A stretch of DNA of 64,000 nt, from NCBI GenBank assembly GCA_964016885.1, contig OZ024740.1:6585450-6649449 (forward strand), given 5' to 3'. Below, in pieces: positions 1-14,205 of the stretch. Within the stretch, counting starts at the first letter, position 1, and every line of letters begins with the position of its first letter. Origin of the DNA: Eledone cirrhosa. Its lineage: Eukaryota > Mollusca > Cephalopoda > Octopoda > Eledonidae. The notes under the pieces are model-generated. The model was not told where the DNA came from, made no database searches, and saw only the letters and a program-made list of their open reading frames with translations. Made by a program: the position numbers and the translations under genes.

Positions 1-2867
1 TGTGGTGGATTGGCAGTATAGGTAGAGGGTCTGACACCATGTTAGGGTGGTGGATTGGCAGTATTGGTAGAGGGTCTGATACCATGCTAGGTGGTGGATT
101 GTTAGTATTGGTAGAGGGTCTGACACCATGTTAGGTGGTGGATTGGCAGTATAGGTAGAGGGTCTGACACCATGTTAGGGTGGTGAATTGGCAGTATTGG
201 TAGAGGGTCTGACACCATGTTAGGGTGGCGGATTGGCAGTATTGGTTGAGGGTCTGACACCATGTTAGGGTGGCGGATTGGCAGTATTGGTAGAGGTTCT
301 GACACCATGTTAGGGTGGTGGATTGGCAGTATTGGTAGAGGGTCTGATACCATGTTAGGGTGGTGGATTGGTAGTATAGGTAGTGGGTCTGACACGATTG
401 TAGGGTGGTGTATTGGCAATATTGGTAGAGATCTGACACCATGTTAGGTGGTGGATTGGTAGTATTGGTAGAGGGTCTGACACCATGGTAGGTGGTGGAT
501 TGGTAGTATTGGTAGAGGGTCTGACACCATGTTAGGTGGTGGATTGGTAGTATTGGTAGAGGGTCTGACACCATGTTAGGGTGGAGGATTGGCAGTATTG
601 GTAGAGGGTCTGACACCATGGTAGAGTGGTGGATTGGCAGTATTGTTAGAGGGTCCGGCACCATGTTAGGTGGTGGATTGGCAGTATTGGTAGAGGGTCA
701 GACGCCATGGGTGGTGGATTGGCAGTATTGGTAGAGGGTCTGACACCATGTTAGGGTGGTGGATTGGTAGTATTGGTAGAGGGTCTGACACCATGGTAGG
801 GGGTGGATTGGTAGTATAGGTAGAGGGTCTGACACAATGCTAGGGTGGCGGATTGGCAGTATTGGTAGAGGGTCTGACACCATGTTAGGGTGGTGGATTG
901 GCAGTATTGGTAGAGAGTCTGACACCATTTTAGGGTGGCAGATTTGCAGTATTGGTAGAGGGTCTGACACCATGTTAGGGTGGTGGATTGGCAGTATTGG
1001 TAGAGGGTCTGATACCATGTTAGGGTGGTGGATTGGCAGTATTGGTAGAGGGTCTGACACCATGTTATGGTGGCGGATTGGCAGTATTGGTAGAGGGTCT
1101 GACACCATGTTACGGTGGTGGATTGGCAGTATTGGTAGAGGGTCTGACATCATGTTAGGGTGGTGGATTGGTAGTATAGGTAGAGGGTCTGACACCATGG
1201 TGGTGGTGGATTGGTAGTATTAGTAGAGGGTCTGACACCATGTTAGGTGGTGGATTGGTAGTATTGGTAGAGGGTCTGACACCATGGTAGGTGGTGGATT
1301 GGTAGTATTGGTAGAGGGTCTGACACCATGTTAGGTGGTGTATTGGTAGTATTGGTAGAGGGTCTGACACCATGTTAGGGTGGAGGATTGGCAGTATTGG
1401 GAGAGGGTCTGACACCATGTTAGGGTTGTGGATTGGCAGTATTGGTAGAGGGTCTGACACCATGTTAAGGTGGCAGATTGGCAGTATTGGTAGAGGGTCT
1501 GACACGATGTTAGGGTGGTGGATTGGCAGTATTGGTAGAGGGTCTGACATCATGTTAGGGTGGTGGATTGGTAGTATAGGTAGAGATTCTGACACCAAGG
1601 TAGGGTGGTGGATTGGCAATATTGGTAGAGGGTCTCACACCATGTTAGGGTGGCGGATTGGCAGTATTGGTAGAGGTTCTGACACCTTGTTAAGGTGGAG
1701 GATTGGCAATATTGGTATAGGGTCTGACACCATGGTAGGAGGTGGATTGGCAGTGTTTGTAGAGGGTCTGACACCATGGTAGAATGGTAGATTGGTAGTA
1801 TTGGTAGAGGGTCTGACACCATGTTAGGGTGGTGGAGTGGTAGTATAGGTAGAGGGTCTGACACCATCTTAGGTGGTGGATTGGTAGTATTGGTAGATCC
1901 TCTGAAACCATGTTAGGGTGGTGGAGTGGTAGTATAGGTAGAGGGTCTGACACCATCTTAGGTGGTGGATTGGTAGTATTGGTAGAGGGTCTGACACCAT
2001 GTTAGGTGGTGGATTGGCAGTATTGGTAGAGGGTCTGACACAATGCTAGGGTGGTGGATTGGCAGTATTGTTAGAGGGGCTAACACCATGTTAGGTGGTG
2101 GATTGGCAGTATTGGTAGAGGGTCTGACACAATGCTAGGGTTGTGGATTGGCAGTATCGGTAGAGGGTCTGACACCATGTTAGGGTGGTGGATTGGCAGT
2201 ATAGGTAGAGGGTCTGACACCATGTTAGGGTGGTGGATTGGTAGTATTGGTAGAGGGTCTGACACCATGGTAGGGGGTGGATTGGTAGTATAGGTAGAGG
2301 GTCTGAAACAATGCTAGGGTGGCGGATTGGCAGTATTGGTAGAGGGTCAGACACCATGTTAGGGTGGTGGATTTGCAGTATTGGTAGAGGGTCTGACACC
2401 ATTTTAGGGTGGCGGATTGGCAGTATTGGTAGAGAGTCTGATAACCTTGTTAGGGTGGTGGATTGGCAGTATTGGTAGAGGGTCTGATACCATGTTAGGG
2501 TGGTGAATTGGCAGTATTGGTAGAGGGTCTGACACAATGTTAGGGTGGTGGATTGGCAGTATTGATAGAGGGTCTGATACCATGTTAGGGTGGCGGATTG
2601 GCAGCATTGGTAGAGGGTCTGACACCATGTTAGGGTGGTGGATGGGCAGTATTGGTAGAAGGTCTCACATTATTTTAGGGTGGTGGATTGGTAGTATAGG
2701 TAGAGGGTCTGACACCATGGTAGGGTGGTGGATTGGCAATAATGGTAGAGGGTCTGACACCATGTTAGGTGGTGGATTGGTAGTATTAGTAGAGGGTCTG
2801 ACACCATGGTAGGTGGTGGATTGGCAGTATTGGTAGAGGGTCTGACACCATGGTAGGGTGGTGGATT

Positions 2868-3160
2868 GGAAGTATTGATAGAGGGTCTGACACCATGTTA
2901 TGTGGTGGATTGGTAGTATTGGTAGAGGGTCTGACACCATGTTAGGGTGGAGGATTGGCAGTATTTGTAGAGGGTCTGACACCATGGTAGGGTGGTGGAT
3001 TGGAAGTATTGATAGAGGGTCTGACACCATGTTATGTGGTGGATTGGTAGTATTGGTAGAGGGTCTGACACCATGTTAGGGTGGAGGATTGGCAGTATTT
3101 GTAGAGGGTCTGACACCATGGTAGGGTGGTGGATTGGAAGTATTGATAGAGGGTCTGACA
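2868..3160 (+). repeat. 134-bp three-monomer tandem amplification
   Basis: The rare variant GGAAGTATTGATA occurs at 2,868, 3,002 and 3,136, exactly 134 bp apart. Each period is two 45-bp units plus one 44-bp unit and carries the same accompanying variants (GTTATGTGG, then GGAGGATTGG with GTATTTGTAG). The third copy diverges after the marker unit. The same triplet sits at 47,831, 47,965 and 48,099 in the right arm, so it arose before the large duplication. Confidence 0.93.
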
Positions 3161-4342
3161 CCATGTTAGGCGGTGGATTGGCAGTATTGGTAGAGGGTCA
3201 GACGCCATGGGTGGTGGATTGGCAGTATTAGTAGAGGTTCTGACACCATGTTAGGGTGGTGGACTGGTAGTATAGTTAGAGGGTCCGACACAATGTTAGG
3301 TGGTGGATTGGCAGTATTGGTAGAGGGTCTGACACCATGTTAGGTGGTGGATTGGTAGTATTGGTAGAGGGTCTGACACCATGTTAGGTGGTGGATTGGC
3401 AGTATTGGTAGAGGGTCTGACACCATGTTAGGGTGGTGGATTGGCAGTATTGGTAGAGGGTCTGACACCATTTTACGGTGGCGGATTGGCAGTATTGGTA
3501 GAGGGTCTGACACCATGTTAGGGTGGTGGATTGGCAGTATTGGTAGCGGGTCTGACACCATGCTAGGGTGGTGGATTGGCAGTATTGTTAGAGGGTCTGA
3601 CACCATGTTAGGTGGGGGATTGGCAGTATTGGTAGAGGGTCTGACACCATGGTAGAGTGGTAGATTGGCAGTATTGGTAGAGGGTCTGACACAATGCTAG
3701 GGTGGTGGATTGGCAGTAATGGTAGAGGGGCTGACACCATGTTAGGTGGTGGATTGGCAGTATTGGTAGAGGGTTTGACACAATGCTAGGGTGGTGGATT
3801 GGCAGTATAGTTAGAGGGTCTGACACCATGTTAGGGTGGTGGATTGGTAGTATTGGTAGAGGGTCTGACACCATGGTAGGGGTGGATTGGTAGTATAGGT
3901 AGAGGGTCTGACACAATGCTAGGGTGGCGGATTGGCAGTATTGGTAGAGGGTCTGACACATGTTAGGGTGGTGGATTGGCAGTATTGGTAGAGGGTCTGA
4001 CACCATGTTAGGGTGGCGGATTGGCAGTATTGGTAGAGGGTCTGACACCATGTTAGGGTGGTGGATTTGCAGTATTGGTAGAGGGTCTGATACCATGTTA
4101 GGTGGTGGATTGGCAGTATTGGTAGAGGGTCTGACACCATGTTATGTGGCGGATTGGCAGTATTGGTAGAGGGTCTGACACCATGTTAGGGTGGTGGATT
4201 GGCAGTATTGGTAGAGGGTCTGACACCATGTTAGGGTGGTGGATTGGCAGTATAGGTAGAGGGTCTGACACCATGTTAGGGTGGTGGATTGGTAGTATAG
4301 GTAGAGGGTCTGACACAATGCTAGGGTGGCGGATTGGCAGTA

Positions 4343-5523
4343 TTGGTAGAGGGTCTGACACCATGTTAGGTGGTGGATTGGCAGTATTGGTAGAGGGTCT
4401 GACACCATGTTAGGGTGGTGGATTGGCAGTATTGGTAGCGGGTCTGACACCATGTTAGAGTGGTGGATTAGTAGTATAGGTAGAGGGTCTGACACCATGG
4501 TAGGGTGGTGGATTGGCAGTATAGGTAGAGGGTCTGACACCATGTTAGGGTGGCGGATTGGCAGTATTGGTAGAGGGTCTGACACCATGCTAGGGTGGTG
4601 GATTGGCAGTATTGGTAGAGGGTCTGACACCATGTTAGGGTGGTGGATTGGCAGTATTGGTAGAGGGTCTGCCACCATGCTAGGGTGGTGGATTGGCAGT
4701 ATTGGTAGAGGGTCTGACACCATGTTAGGGTGGTGGATTGGCAGTATTGGTAGAGGGTCTGACATCATGCTAGGTGGTGGATTGTTAGTATTGGTAGAGG
4801 GTCTGACACCATGTTAGGTGGTGGATTGGCAGTATAGGTAGAGGTTCTGACACAATGCTAGGGTGGCGGATTGGCAGTATTGGTAGAGGGTCTGACACAA
4901 TGCTAGGGTGGCGGATTAGCAGTATTGGTAGAGGGTCTGACACCATATTAGGTGGTGGATTGGTAGTATTGGTAGAGGGTCTGACACCATGTTAGGTGGT
5001 GGATTGGCAGTATTGGTAGAGGGTCTGACACCATGTTAGGGTGGTGGATTGGCAGTATTGGTAGCGGGTCTGACACCATGTTAGAGTGGTGGATTAGTAG
5101 TATAGGTAGAGGGTCTGACACCATGGTAGGGTGGTGGATTGGTAGTATAGGTAGAGGGTCTGACACCATGTTAGGGTGGCGGATTGGCAGTATTGGTAGA
5201 GGGTCTGACACCATGCTAGGGTGGTGGATTGGCAGTATTGGTAGAGGGTCTGACACCATGTTAGGGTGGTGGATTGGCAGTATTGGTAGAGGGTCTGCCA
5301 CCATGCTAGGGTGGTGGATTGGCAGTATTGGTAGAGGGTCTGACACCATGTTAGGGTGGTGGATTGGCAGTATTGGTAGAGGGTCTGACATCATGTTAGG
5401 TGGTGGATTGTTAGTATTGGTAGAGGGTCTGACACCATGTTAGGTGGTGGATTGGCAGTATAGGTAGAGGTTCTGACACAATGCTAGGGTGGCGGATTGG
5501 CAGTATTGGTAGAGGGTCTGACA
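4343..5523 (+). repeat. 626-bp tandem duplication
   Basis: About 555 bp starting near 4,343 recurs from near 4,969 at a period of 626 bp (14 monomers). Both copies share the same order of rare variants: GTAGCGGGTC, then GTTAGAGTGG with GGATTAGTAG, then GTCTGCCACC, then GACATCATG, then GGATTGTTAG. Visible differences are few: GGCAGTATAGG in the first copy against GGTAGTATAGG in the second, and CATGCTAGG against CATGTTAGG near the 3' end. The duplication is preserved at about 49.3-50.5 kb in the right arm. The single-copy form of this block recurs near 8.1, 12.0, 15.4, 41.4, 52.9, 56.6, 59.1 and 61.6 kb. Confidence 0.9.
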
Positions 5524-7665
5524 CCATGTTAGGGTGGTGGATTGGTAGTATAGGTAGAGGGTCTGACACCATTGTAGGGTGGTGGATTGGCAATATTGGT
5601 AGAGATCTGACACCATGTTAGGGTGGTGGATTGGCAGTATTGGTAGAGGGTCTGATACCATGTTAGGGTGGTGGATTGGCAGTATTGGTAGAGGGTCTGA
5701 CACCATTGTAGGGTGGTGGATTGGCAGTATTGTTAGAGGTTCTGGCACCATGTTAGGTGGTGGATTGGCAGTATTGGTAGAGGGTCTGACACCATGTTAG
5801 GGTGGTGGATTGGCAGTATTGGTAGAGGGTCTGACACCATGGTAGGGGGTGGATTGGTAGTATAGGTAGAGGGTCTGACACAATGCTAGGGTGGCGGATT
5901 GGCAGTATTGGTAGAGGGTCTGACACCATGTTAGGGTGGTGGATTGGCAGTATTGGTAGAGGGTCTGATACCATGTTAGGGTGGTGGATTGGCAGTATTG
6001 GTAGAGGGTCTGACACCATGTTAGGGTAGCGGATTGGCAGTATTGGTAGAGGGTCTGACACCATGTTACGGTGGTGGATTGGCAGTATTGGTAGAGGGTC
6101 TGATATCATGTTAGGGTGGTTGATTGGTAGTATAGGTAGAGGGTCTGACACCATGGTAGGGTGGCAGATTGGCAGTATTGGTAGAGGGTCTGACACAATG
6201 TTAGGGTGGTGGATTGGCAGTATTGTTAGAGGGTCTGACATCATGTTAGGGTGGTGGATTGGTAGTATAGGTAGAGGTTTTGACACCATTGTAGGGTGGT
6301 GGATTGGCAATATTGGTAGAGGGTCTCACACCATGTTAGGGTGGCGGATTGGCAATATTGGTAGAGGTTCTGACACCATGGTAGGTGGTGGATTGGCAGT
6401 GTTTATAGAGGGTCTGACACCATGGTAGGCTGGTGGATTGGTAGTATTGGTAGAGGGTCTGACACCATGTTAGGGTGGTGGAGTGGTAGTATAGGCAGAG
6501 GGTCTGACACCATCTTAGGTGGTGGATTGGTAGTATTGGTAGATCGTCTGACACCATGTTAGGGTGGTGGATTGGTAGTATAGGTAGAGGGTCTGAGACC
6601 ATCTTAGGTGTTGGATTGGTAGTATTGGTAGAGGGTCTGACACCATCTTAGGTGGTGGATTGGCAGTATTGGTAGAGGGTCTGACACAATGCTAGGGTGG
6701 TGGATTGGCAGTATTGTTAGAGGGGCTAACACCATGTTAGGTGGTGGATTGGCAGTATTTGTAGAGGGTCTGACACAATGCTAGGGTTGTGGATTGGCAG
6801 TATTGGTAGAGGGGCTGACACCATTTTAGGTGGTGGATTGGCAGTATTGGTAGAGGGTCAGACGCCATGGGTGGTGGATTGGCATTATTGGTAGAGGGTC
6901 TGACACCATGTTAGGGTGGTGGATTGGCAGTATAGGTAGAGGGTCTGACACCATGTTAGGGTGGTGGATTGGTAGTATAGGTAGAGGGTCTGACACAATG
7001 CTAGGGTGGCGGATTGGCAGTATTGGTAGAGGGTCTGACACCATGTTAGGGTGGTGGATTGGTAGTATTGGTAGAGGGTCTGACACCATGGTAGGGGGTG
7101 GATTGGTAGTATAGGTAGAGGGTCTGACACAATGCTAGGGTGGCGGATTGGCAGTATTGGTAGAGGGTCTGACACCATGTTAGGGTGGTGGATTGGCAGT
7201 ATTGGTAGAGGGTCTGATACCATGTTAGGGTGGTGGATTGGCAGTATTGGTAGAGGGTCTGACACCATGTTAGGGTAGCGGATTGGCAGTATTGGTAGAG
7301 GGTCTGACACCATGTTACGGTGGTGGATTGGCAGTATTGGTAGAGGGTCAGATATCATGTTAGGGTGGTTGATTGGTAGTATAGGTAGAGGGTCTGACAC
7401 CATGGTAGGGTGGCAGATTGGCAGTATTGGTAGAGGGTCTGACACAATGTTAGGGTGGTGGATTGGCAGTATTGGTAGAGGGTCTGACATCATGTTAGGG
7501 TGGTGGATTGGTAGTATAGGTAGAGGTTTTGACACCATTGTAGGGTGGTGGATTGGCTATATTGGTAGAGGGTCTCACACCATGTTAGGGTGGGGGATTG
7601 GCAATATTGGTAGAGGTTCTGACACCATGGTAGGTGGTGGATTGGCAGTATTGGTAGAGGGTCTG

Positions 7666-9760
7666 ACACCATGTTAGGGTGGCGGATTGGCAGTATTGGT
7701 AGAGGGTCTGACACCATGTTAGGGTGGTGGATTTGCAGTATTGGTAGAGGGTCTGATACCATGTTAGGTGGTGGATTGGCAGTATTGGTAGAGGGTCTGA
7801 CACCATGTTATGTGGCGGATTGGCAGTATTGGTAGAGGGTCTGACACCATGTTAGGGTGGTGGATTGGCAGTATTGGTAGAGGGTCTGACACCATGTTAG
7901 GGTGGTGGATTGGCAGTATAGGTAGAGGGTCTGACACCATGTTAGGGTGGTGGATTGGTAGTATAGGTAGAGGGTCTGACACAATGCTAGGGTGGCGGAT
8001 TGGCAGTATTGGTAGAGGGTCTGACACCATGTTAGGTGGTGGATTGGCAGTATTGGTAGAGGGTCTGACACCATGTTAGGGTGGTGGATTGGCAGTATTG
8101 GTAGCGGGTCTGACACCATGTTAGAGTGGTGGATTAGTAGTATAGGTAGAGGGTCTGACACCATGGTAGGGTGGTGGATTGGCAGTATAGGTAGAGGGTC
8201 TGACACCATGTTAGGGTGGCGGATTGGCAGTATTGGTAGAGGGTCTGACACCATGCTAGGGTGGTGGATTGGCAGTATTGGTAGAGGGTCTGACACCATG
8301 TTAGGGTGGTGGATTGGCAGTATTGGTAGAGGGTCTGCCACCATGCTAGGGTGGTGGATTGGCAGTATTGGTAGAGGGTCTGACACCATGTTAGGGTGGT
8401 GGATTGGCAGTATTGGTAGAGGGTCTGACATCATGCTAGGTGGTGGATTGTTAGTATTGGTAGAGGGTCTGACACCATGTTAGGTGGTGGATTGGCAGTA
8501 TAGGTAGAGGTTCTGACACAATGCTAGGGTGGCGGATTGGCAGTATTGGTAGAGGGTCTGACACCATGTTAGGGTGGTGGATTGGTAGTATAGGTAGAGG
8601 GTCTGACACCATTGTAGGGTGGTGGATTGGCAATATTGGTAGAGATCTGACACCATGTTAGGGTGGTGGATTGGCAGTATTGGTAGAGGGTCTGATACCA
8701 TGTTAGGGTGGTGGATTGGCAGTATTGGTAGAGGGTCTGAGACCATTGTAGGGTGGTGGATTGGCAGTATTGTTAGAGGTTCTGGCACCATGTTAGGTGG
8801 TGGATTGGCAGTATTGGTAGAGGGTCTGACACCATGTTAGGGTGGTGGATTGGCAGTATTGGTAGAGGGTCTGACACCATGGTAGGGGGTGGATTGGTAG
8901 TATAGGTAGAGGGTCTGACACAATGCTAGGGTGGCGGATTGGCAGTATTGGTAGAGGGTCTGACACCATGTTAGGGTGGTGGATTGGCAGTATTGGTAGA
9001 GGGTCTGATACCATGTTAGGGTGGTGGATTGGCAGTATTGGTAGAGGGTCTGACACCATGTTAGGGTAGCGGATTGGCAGTATTGGTAGAGGGTCTGACA
9101 CCATGTTACGGTGGTGGATTGGCAGTATTGGTAGAGGATCTGATATCATGTTAGGGTGGTTGATTGGTAGTATAGGTAGAGGGTCTGACACCATGGTAGG
9201 GTGGCAGATTGGCAGTATTGGTAGAGGGTCTGACACAATGTTAGGGTGGTGGATTGGCAGTATTGGTAGAGGGTCTGACATCATGTTAGGGTGGTGGATT
9301 GGTAGTATAGGTAGAGGTTTTGACACCATTGTAGGGTGGTGGATTGGCAATATTGGTAGAGGGTCTCACACCATGTTAGGGTGGCGGATTGGCAATATTG
9401 GTAGAGGTTCTGACACCATGGTAGGTGGTGGATTGGCAGTGTTTATAGAGGGTCTGACACCATGGTAGGCTGGTGGATTGGTAGTATTGGTAGAGGGTCT
9501 GACACCATGTTAGGGTGGTGGAGTGGTAGTATAGGCAGAGGGTCTGACACCATCTTAGGTGGTGGATTGGTAGTATTGGTAGATCGTCTGACACCATGTT
9601 AGGGTGGTGGATTGGTAGTATATGTAGAGCGTCTGAGACCATCTTAGGTGTTGGATTGGTAGTATTGGTAGAGGGTCTGACACCATCTTAGGTGGTGGAT
9701 TGACAGTATTGGTAGAGGGTCTGACACAATGCTAGGGTGGTGGATTGGCAGTATTGTTAG
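7666..9760 (+). repeat. Second copy of the 4.0-6.7 kb block set
   Basis: From about 7,666 the sequence repeats the order seen from about 4,000 at an offset of 3,666 bp. From about 8.45 kb it repeats 5.41-6.7 kb at an offset of 3,040 bp. The difference of 626 bp equals the tandem duplication at 4,343-5,523, which this copy does not have. The same order of markers is kept: AGATCT at 5,603 and 8,643, GATATC at 6,102 and 9,142, and the GTAGATCGTCTG variant near 6,540 and 9,580. A few point differences separate the two, such as GTCTGACACC against GTCTGAGACC near 8,730. Confidence 0.88.
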
Positions 9761-12187
9761 AGGGGCTAACACCATGTTAGGTGGTGGATTGGCAGTATTT
9801 GTAGAGGGCCTGACACAATGCTAGGGTTGTGGATTGGCAGTATTGGTAGAGGGGCTGACACCATGTTAGGTAGTGGATTGGTAGTATTGGTAGAGGGTCT
9901 GACACCATGGTAGGTGGTGGATTGGTAGTATTGGTAGAGGGTCTGACACCATGTTAGGTGGTGTATTGGTAGTATTGGTAGAGGGTCTGACACCATGTTA
10001 GGGTGGTGGATTGGCAGTATTGGTAGAGGGTCTGATACCATGTCAGGGTGGTGGATTGGTAGTATAGGTAGAGGGTCTGACACCATTGTAGGGTGGTGGA
10101 TTGGCAATATTGTTAGAGATCTGACACCATGTTAGGTGGTGGATTGGTAGTATTGGTAGAGGGTCTGACACCATGTTAGGGTGGATGATTGGCAGTATTG
10201 GTAGAGGGTCTGACACCATGGTAGGGTGGTGGATTGGCAGTATTGTTAGAGGTTCTGGCACCATGTTAGGTGGTGGATTGGCAGTATTGGTAGAGGGTCA
10301 GACGCCATGGGTGGTGGATTGGAAGTATTGGTAGAGGGTCTAACACCATGTTAGGGTGGTGGATGGTAGTATAGGTAGAGGGTCTGACACCATGTTAGGT
10401 GGTGGATTGGCAGTATTTGTAGAGGGCCTGATACAATGCTAGGGTGGTGGATTGGCAGTATTGGTAGAGGGTCTGACACCATGTTAGGTGGTGGATTAGC
10501 AGTATTGGTAGATGGTCAGACGCCATGGGTGGTGGATTGGCAGCATTGGTAGAGGGTCTGACACCATGTTAGGGTGGTGGATTGGTAGTATTGGTAGAGG
10601 GTCTGACACCATGGTAGGGGGTGGATTGGTAGTATAGGTAGAGGGTCTGACACAATGCTAGGGTGGCGGATTGGCAGTATTGGTAGAGGGTCTGACACCA
10701 TGTTAGGGTGGTGGATTGGCAGTATTGGTAGAGGGTCTGATACCATGTTAGGGTGGTGGATTGGCAGTATTGGTAGAGGGTCTGACACCATGTTAGGGTG
10801 GCGGATTGGCAGTATTGGTAGAGGGTCTGACACCATGTTACGGTGGTGGATTGGCAGTATTGGTAGAGGGTCTGATATCATGTTAGGGTGGTTGATTGGT
10901 AGTATAGGTAGAGGGTCTGACACCATGGTAGGGTGGCAGATTGGCAGTATTGGTAGAGGGTCTGACACAATGTTAGGGTGGTGGATTGGCAGTATTGGTA
11001 GAGGGTCTGACATCATGTTAGGGTGGTGGATTGGTAGTATAGGTAGAGGTTTTGACACCATTGTAGGGTGGTGGATTGGCAATATTGGTAGAGGGTCTCA
11101 CACCATGTTAGGGTGGCGGATTGGCAATATTGGTAGAGGTTCTGACACCATGGTAGGTGGTGGATTGGCAGTGTTTATAGAGGGTCTGACACCATGGTAG
11201 GCTGGTGGATTGGTAGTATTGGTAGAGGGTCTGACACCATGTTAGGGTGGTGGAGTGGTAGTATAGGCAGAGGGTCTGACACCATCTTAGGTGGTGGATT
11301 GGTAGTATTGGTAGATCGTCTGACACCATGTTAGGGTGGTGGATTGGTAGTATAGGTAGAGGGTCTGAGACCATCTTAGGTGTTGGATTGGTAGTATTGG
11401 TAGAGGGTCTGACACCATCTTAGGTGGTGGATTGACAGTATTGGTAGAGGGTCTGACACAATGCTAGGGTGGTGGATTGGCAGTATTGTTAGAGGGGCTA
11501 ACACCATGTTAGGTCGTGGATTGGCAGTATTTGTAGAGGGCCTGACACAATGCTAGGGTTGTGGATTGGCAGTATTGGTAGAGGGGCTGACACCATTTTA
11601 GGTGGTGGATTGGCAGTATTGGTAGAGGGTCAGACGCCATGGGTGGTGGATTGGCATTATTGGTAGAGGGTCTGACACCATGTTAGGGTGGTGGATTGGC
11701 AGTATAGGTAGAGGGTCTGACACCATGTTGGGGTGGTGGATTGGTAGTATTGGTAGAGGGTCTGACACCATGTTAGGTGGTGGATTGGCAGTATAGGTAG
11801 AGGGTCTGACACAATGCTAGGGTGGCGGATTGGCAGTATTGGTAGAGGGTCTGACACCATGTTAGGTGGTGGATTGGCAGTATTGGTAGAGGGTCTGACA
11901 CCATGTTAGGGTGGTGGATTGGCAGTATTGGTAGCGGGTCTGACACCATGTTAGAGTGGTGGATTAGTTGTATAGGTAGAGGGTCTGACACCATGGTAGG
12001 GTGGTGGATTGGCAGTATAGGTAGAGGGTCTGACACCATGTTAGGGTGGCGGATTGGCAGTATTGGTAGAGGGTCTGACACCATGCTAGGGTGGTGGATT
12101 GGCAGTATTGGTAGAGGGTCTGACACCATGTTAGGGTGGTGGATTGGCAGTATTGGTAGAGGGTCTGCCACCATGCTAGGGTGGTGG

Positions 12188-14205
12188 ATTGGCAGTATTG
12201 GTAGAGGGTCTGACACCATGTTAGGGTGGTGGATTGGCAGTATTGGTAGAGGGTCTGACATCATGCTAGGTGGTGGATTGTTAGTATTGGTAGAGGGTCT
12301 GACACCATGTTAGGTGGTGGATTGGCAGTATAGGTAGAGGTTCTGACACAATGCTAGGGTGGCCGATTGGCAGTATTGGTAGAGGGTCTGACACCATGTT
12401 AGGGTGGTGGATTGGCAGTATTGGTAGCGGGTCTGACACCATGTTAGGATGGCGGATTGGCAGTATTGGTAGAGGGTCTGACACCATGTTAGGGTGGTGG
12501 ATTGGCAGTATTGGTAGAGGGTCTGATACCATGTTAGGTTGGTGGATTGGTAGTATAGGTAGAGGGTCTGACACCATTGTAGGGTGGTGGATTGGCAATA
12601 TTGGTAGAGACCTGACACCATGTTAGGTGGTGGATTGGTAGTATTGGTAGTGGGTCTGACACCATGTTAGGGTGGAGGATTGGCAGTATTGGTAGAGGGT
12701 CTGACACCATGGTAGGGTGGTGGATTGGCAGTAGTGTTAGAGGTTCTGGCACCATGTTAGGTGGTGGATTGGCAGTATTGGTAGAGGGTCAGACGTCATG
12801 GGTGGTGGATTGGAAGTATTGGTAGAGGGTCTAACACCATGTTAGGGTGGTGGATGGTAGTATAGGTAGAGGGTCTGACACCATGTTAGGTGGTGGATTG
12901 GCAGTATTGGTAGAGGGCCTGACACAATGCTAGGGTGGTGGATTGGCAGTATTGGTAGAGGGTCTGACACCATGTTAGGTGGTGGATTAGCAGTATTGGT
13001 AGATGATCAGACGCCATGGGTGGTGGATTGGCAGCATTGGTAGAGGGTCTGACACCATGTTAGGGTGGTGGATTGGTAATATTGGTAGAGGGTCTGACAC
13101 CATGGTAGGGGGTGGATTGGTAGTATAGGTAGAGGGTCTGACACAATGCTAGGGTGGCGGATTGGCAGTATTGGTAGAGGGTCTGACACCATGTTAGGGT
13201 GGTGGATTGGCAGTATTGGTAGAGGGTCTGACATCATGCTAGGTGGTGGATTGTTAGTATTGGTAGAGGGTCTGACACCATGTTAGGTGGTGGATTGGCA
13301 GTATAGGTAGAGGTTCTGACACAATGCTAGGGTGGCCGATTGGCAGTATTGGTAGAGGGTCTGACACCATGTTAGGGTGGTGGATTGGCAGTATTGGTAG
13401 CGGGTCTGACACCATGTTAGGATGGCGGATTGGCAGTATTGGTAGAGGGTCTGACACCATGTTAGGGTGGTGGATTGGCAGTATTGGTAGAGGGTCTGAT
13501 ACCATGTTAGGTTGGTGGATTGGTAGTATAGGTAGAGGGTCTGACACCATTGTAGGGTGGTGGATTGGCAATATTGGTAGAGACCTGACACCATGTTAGG
13601 TGGTGGATTGGTAGTATTGGTAGAGGGTCTGACACCATGTTAGGGTGGAGGATTGGCAGTATTGGTAGAGGGTCTGACACCATGGTAGGGTGGTGGATTG
13701 GCAGTATTGTTAGAGGTTCTGGCACCATGTTAGGTGGTGGATTGGCAGTATTGGTAGAGGGTCAGACGTCATGGGTGGTGGATTGGAAGTATTGGTAGAG
13801 GGTCTAACACCATGTTAGGGTGGTGGATGGTAGTATAGGTAGAGGGTCTGACACCATGTTAGGTGGTGGATTGGCAGTATTGGTAGAGGGCCTGACACAA
13901 TGCTAGGGTGGTGGATTGGCAGTATTGGTAGAGGGTCTGACACCATGTTAGGTGGTGGATTAGCAGTATTGGTAGATGATCAGACGCCATGGGTGGTGGA
14001 TTGGCAGCATTGGTAGAGGGTCTGACACCATGTTAGGGTGGTGGATTGGTAATATTGGTAGAGGGTCTGACACCATGGTAGGGGGTGGATTGGTAGTATA
14101 GGTAGAGGGTCTGACACAATGCTAGGGTGGCGGATTGGCAGTATTGGTAGAGGGTCTGACACCATGTTAGGGTGGTGGATTGGCAGTATTGGTAGAGGGT
14201 CTGAT
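12188..14205 (+). repeat. 973-bp tandem duplication specific to the left arm
   Basis: Sequence around 12,260-13,230 is repeated around 13,233-14,205 at a constant 973 bp. Both copies carry the same rare markers: GGCCGATTGG, GTAGCGGGTC, GGATGGCGG, AGACCTGACACC, CAGACGTCATGG and GTAGATGATCAG. The junction lies between about 13,160 and 13,231, where CACAATGCTAGGGTGGCGG passes directly into the GACATCATGCTAGG unit. The right arm has only one copy (about 56.96-57.9 kb). The event is therefore either a gain in the left arm after the large duplication or a loss in the right arm. Differences between the copies are minimal (GTAGTGGGTC against GTAGAGGGTC near 12,650, and CAGTAGTG against CAGTATTG near 12,732), which fits a recent gain. 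Confidence 0.92.
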
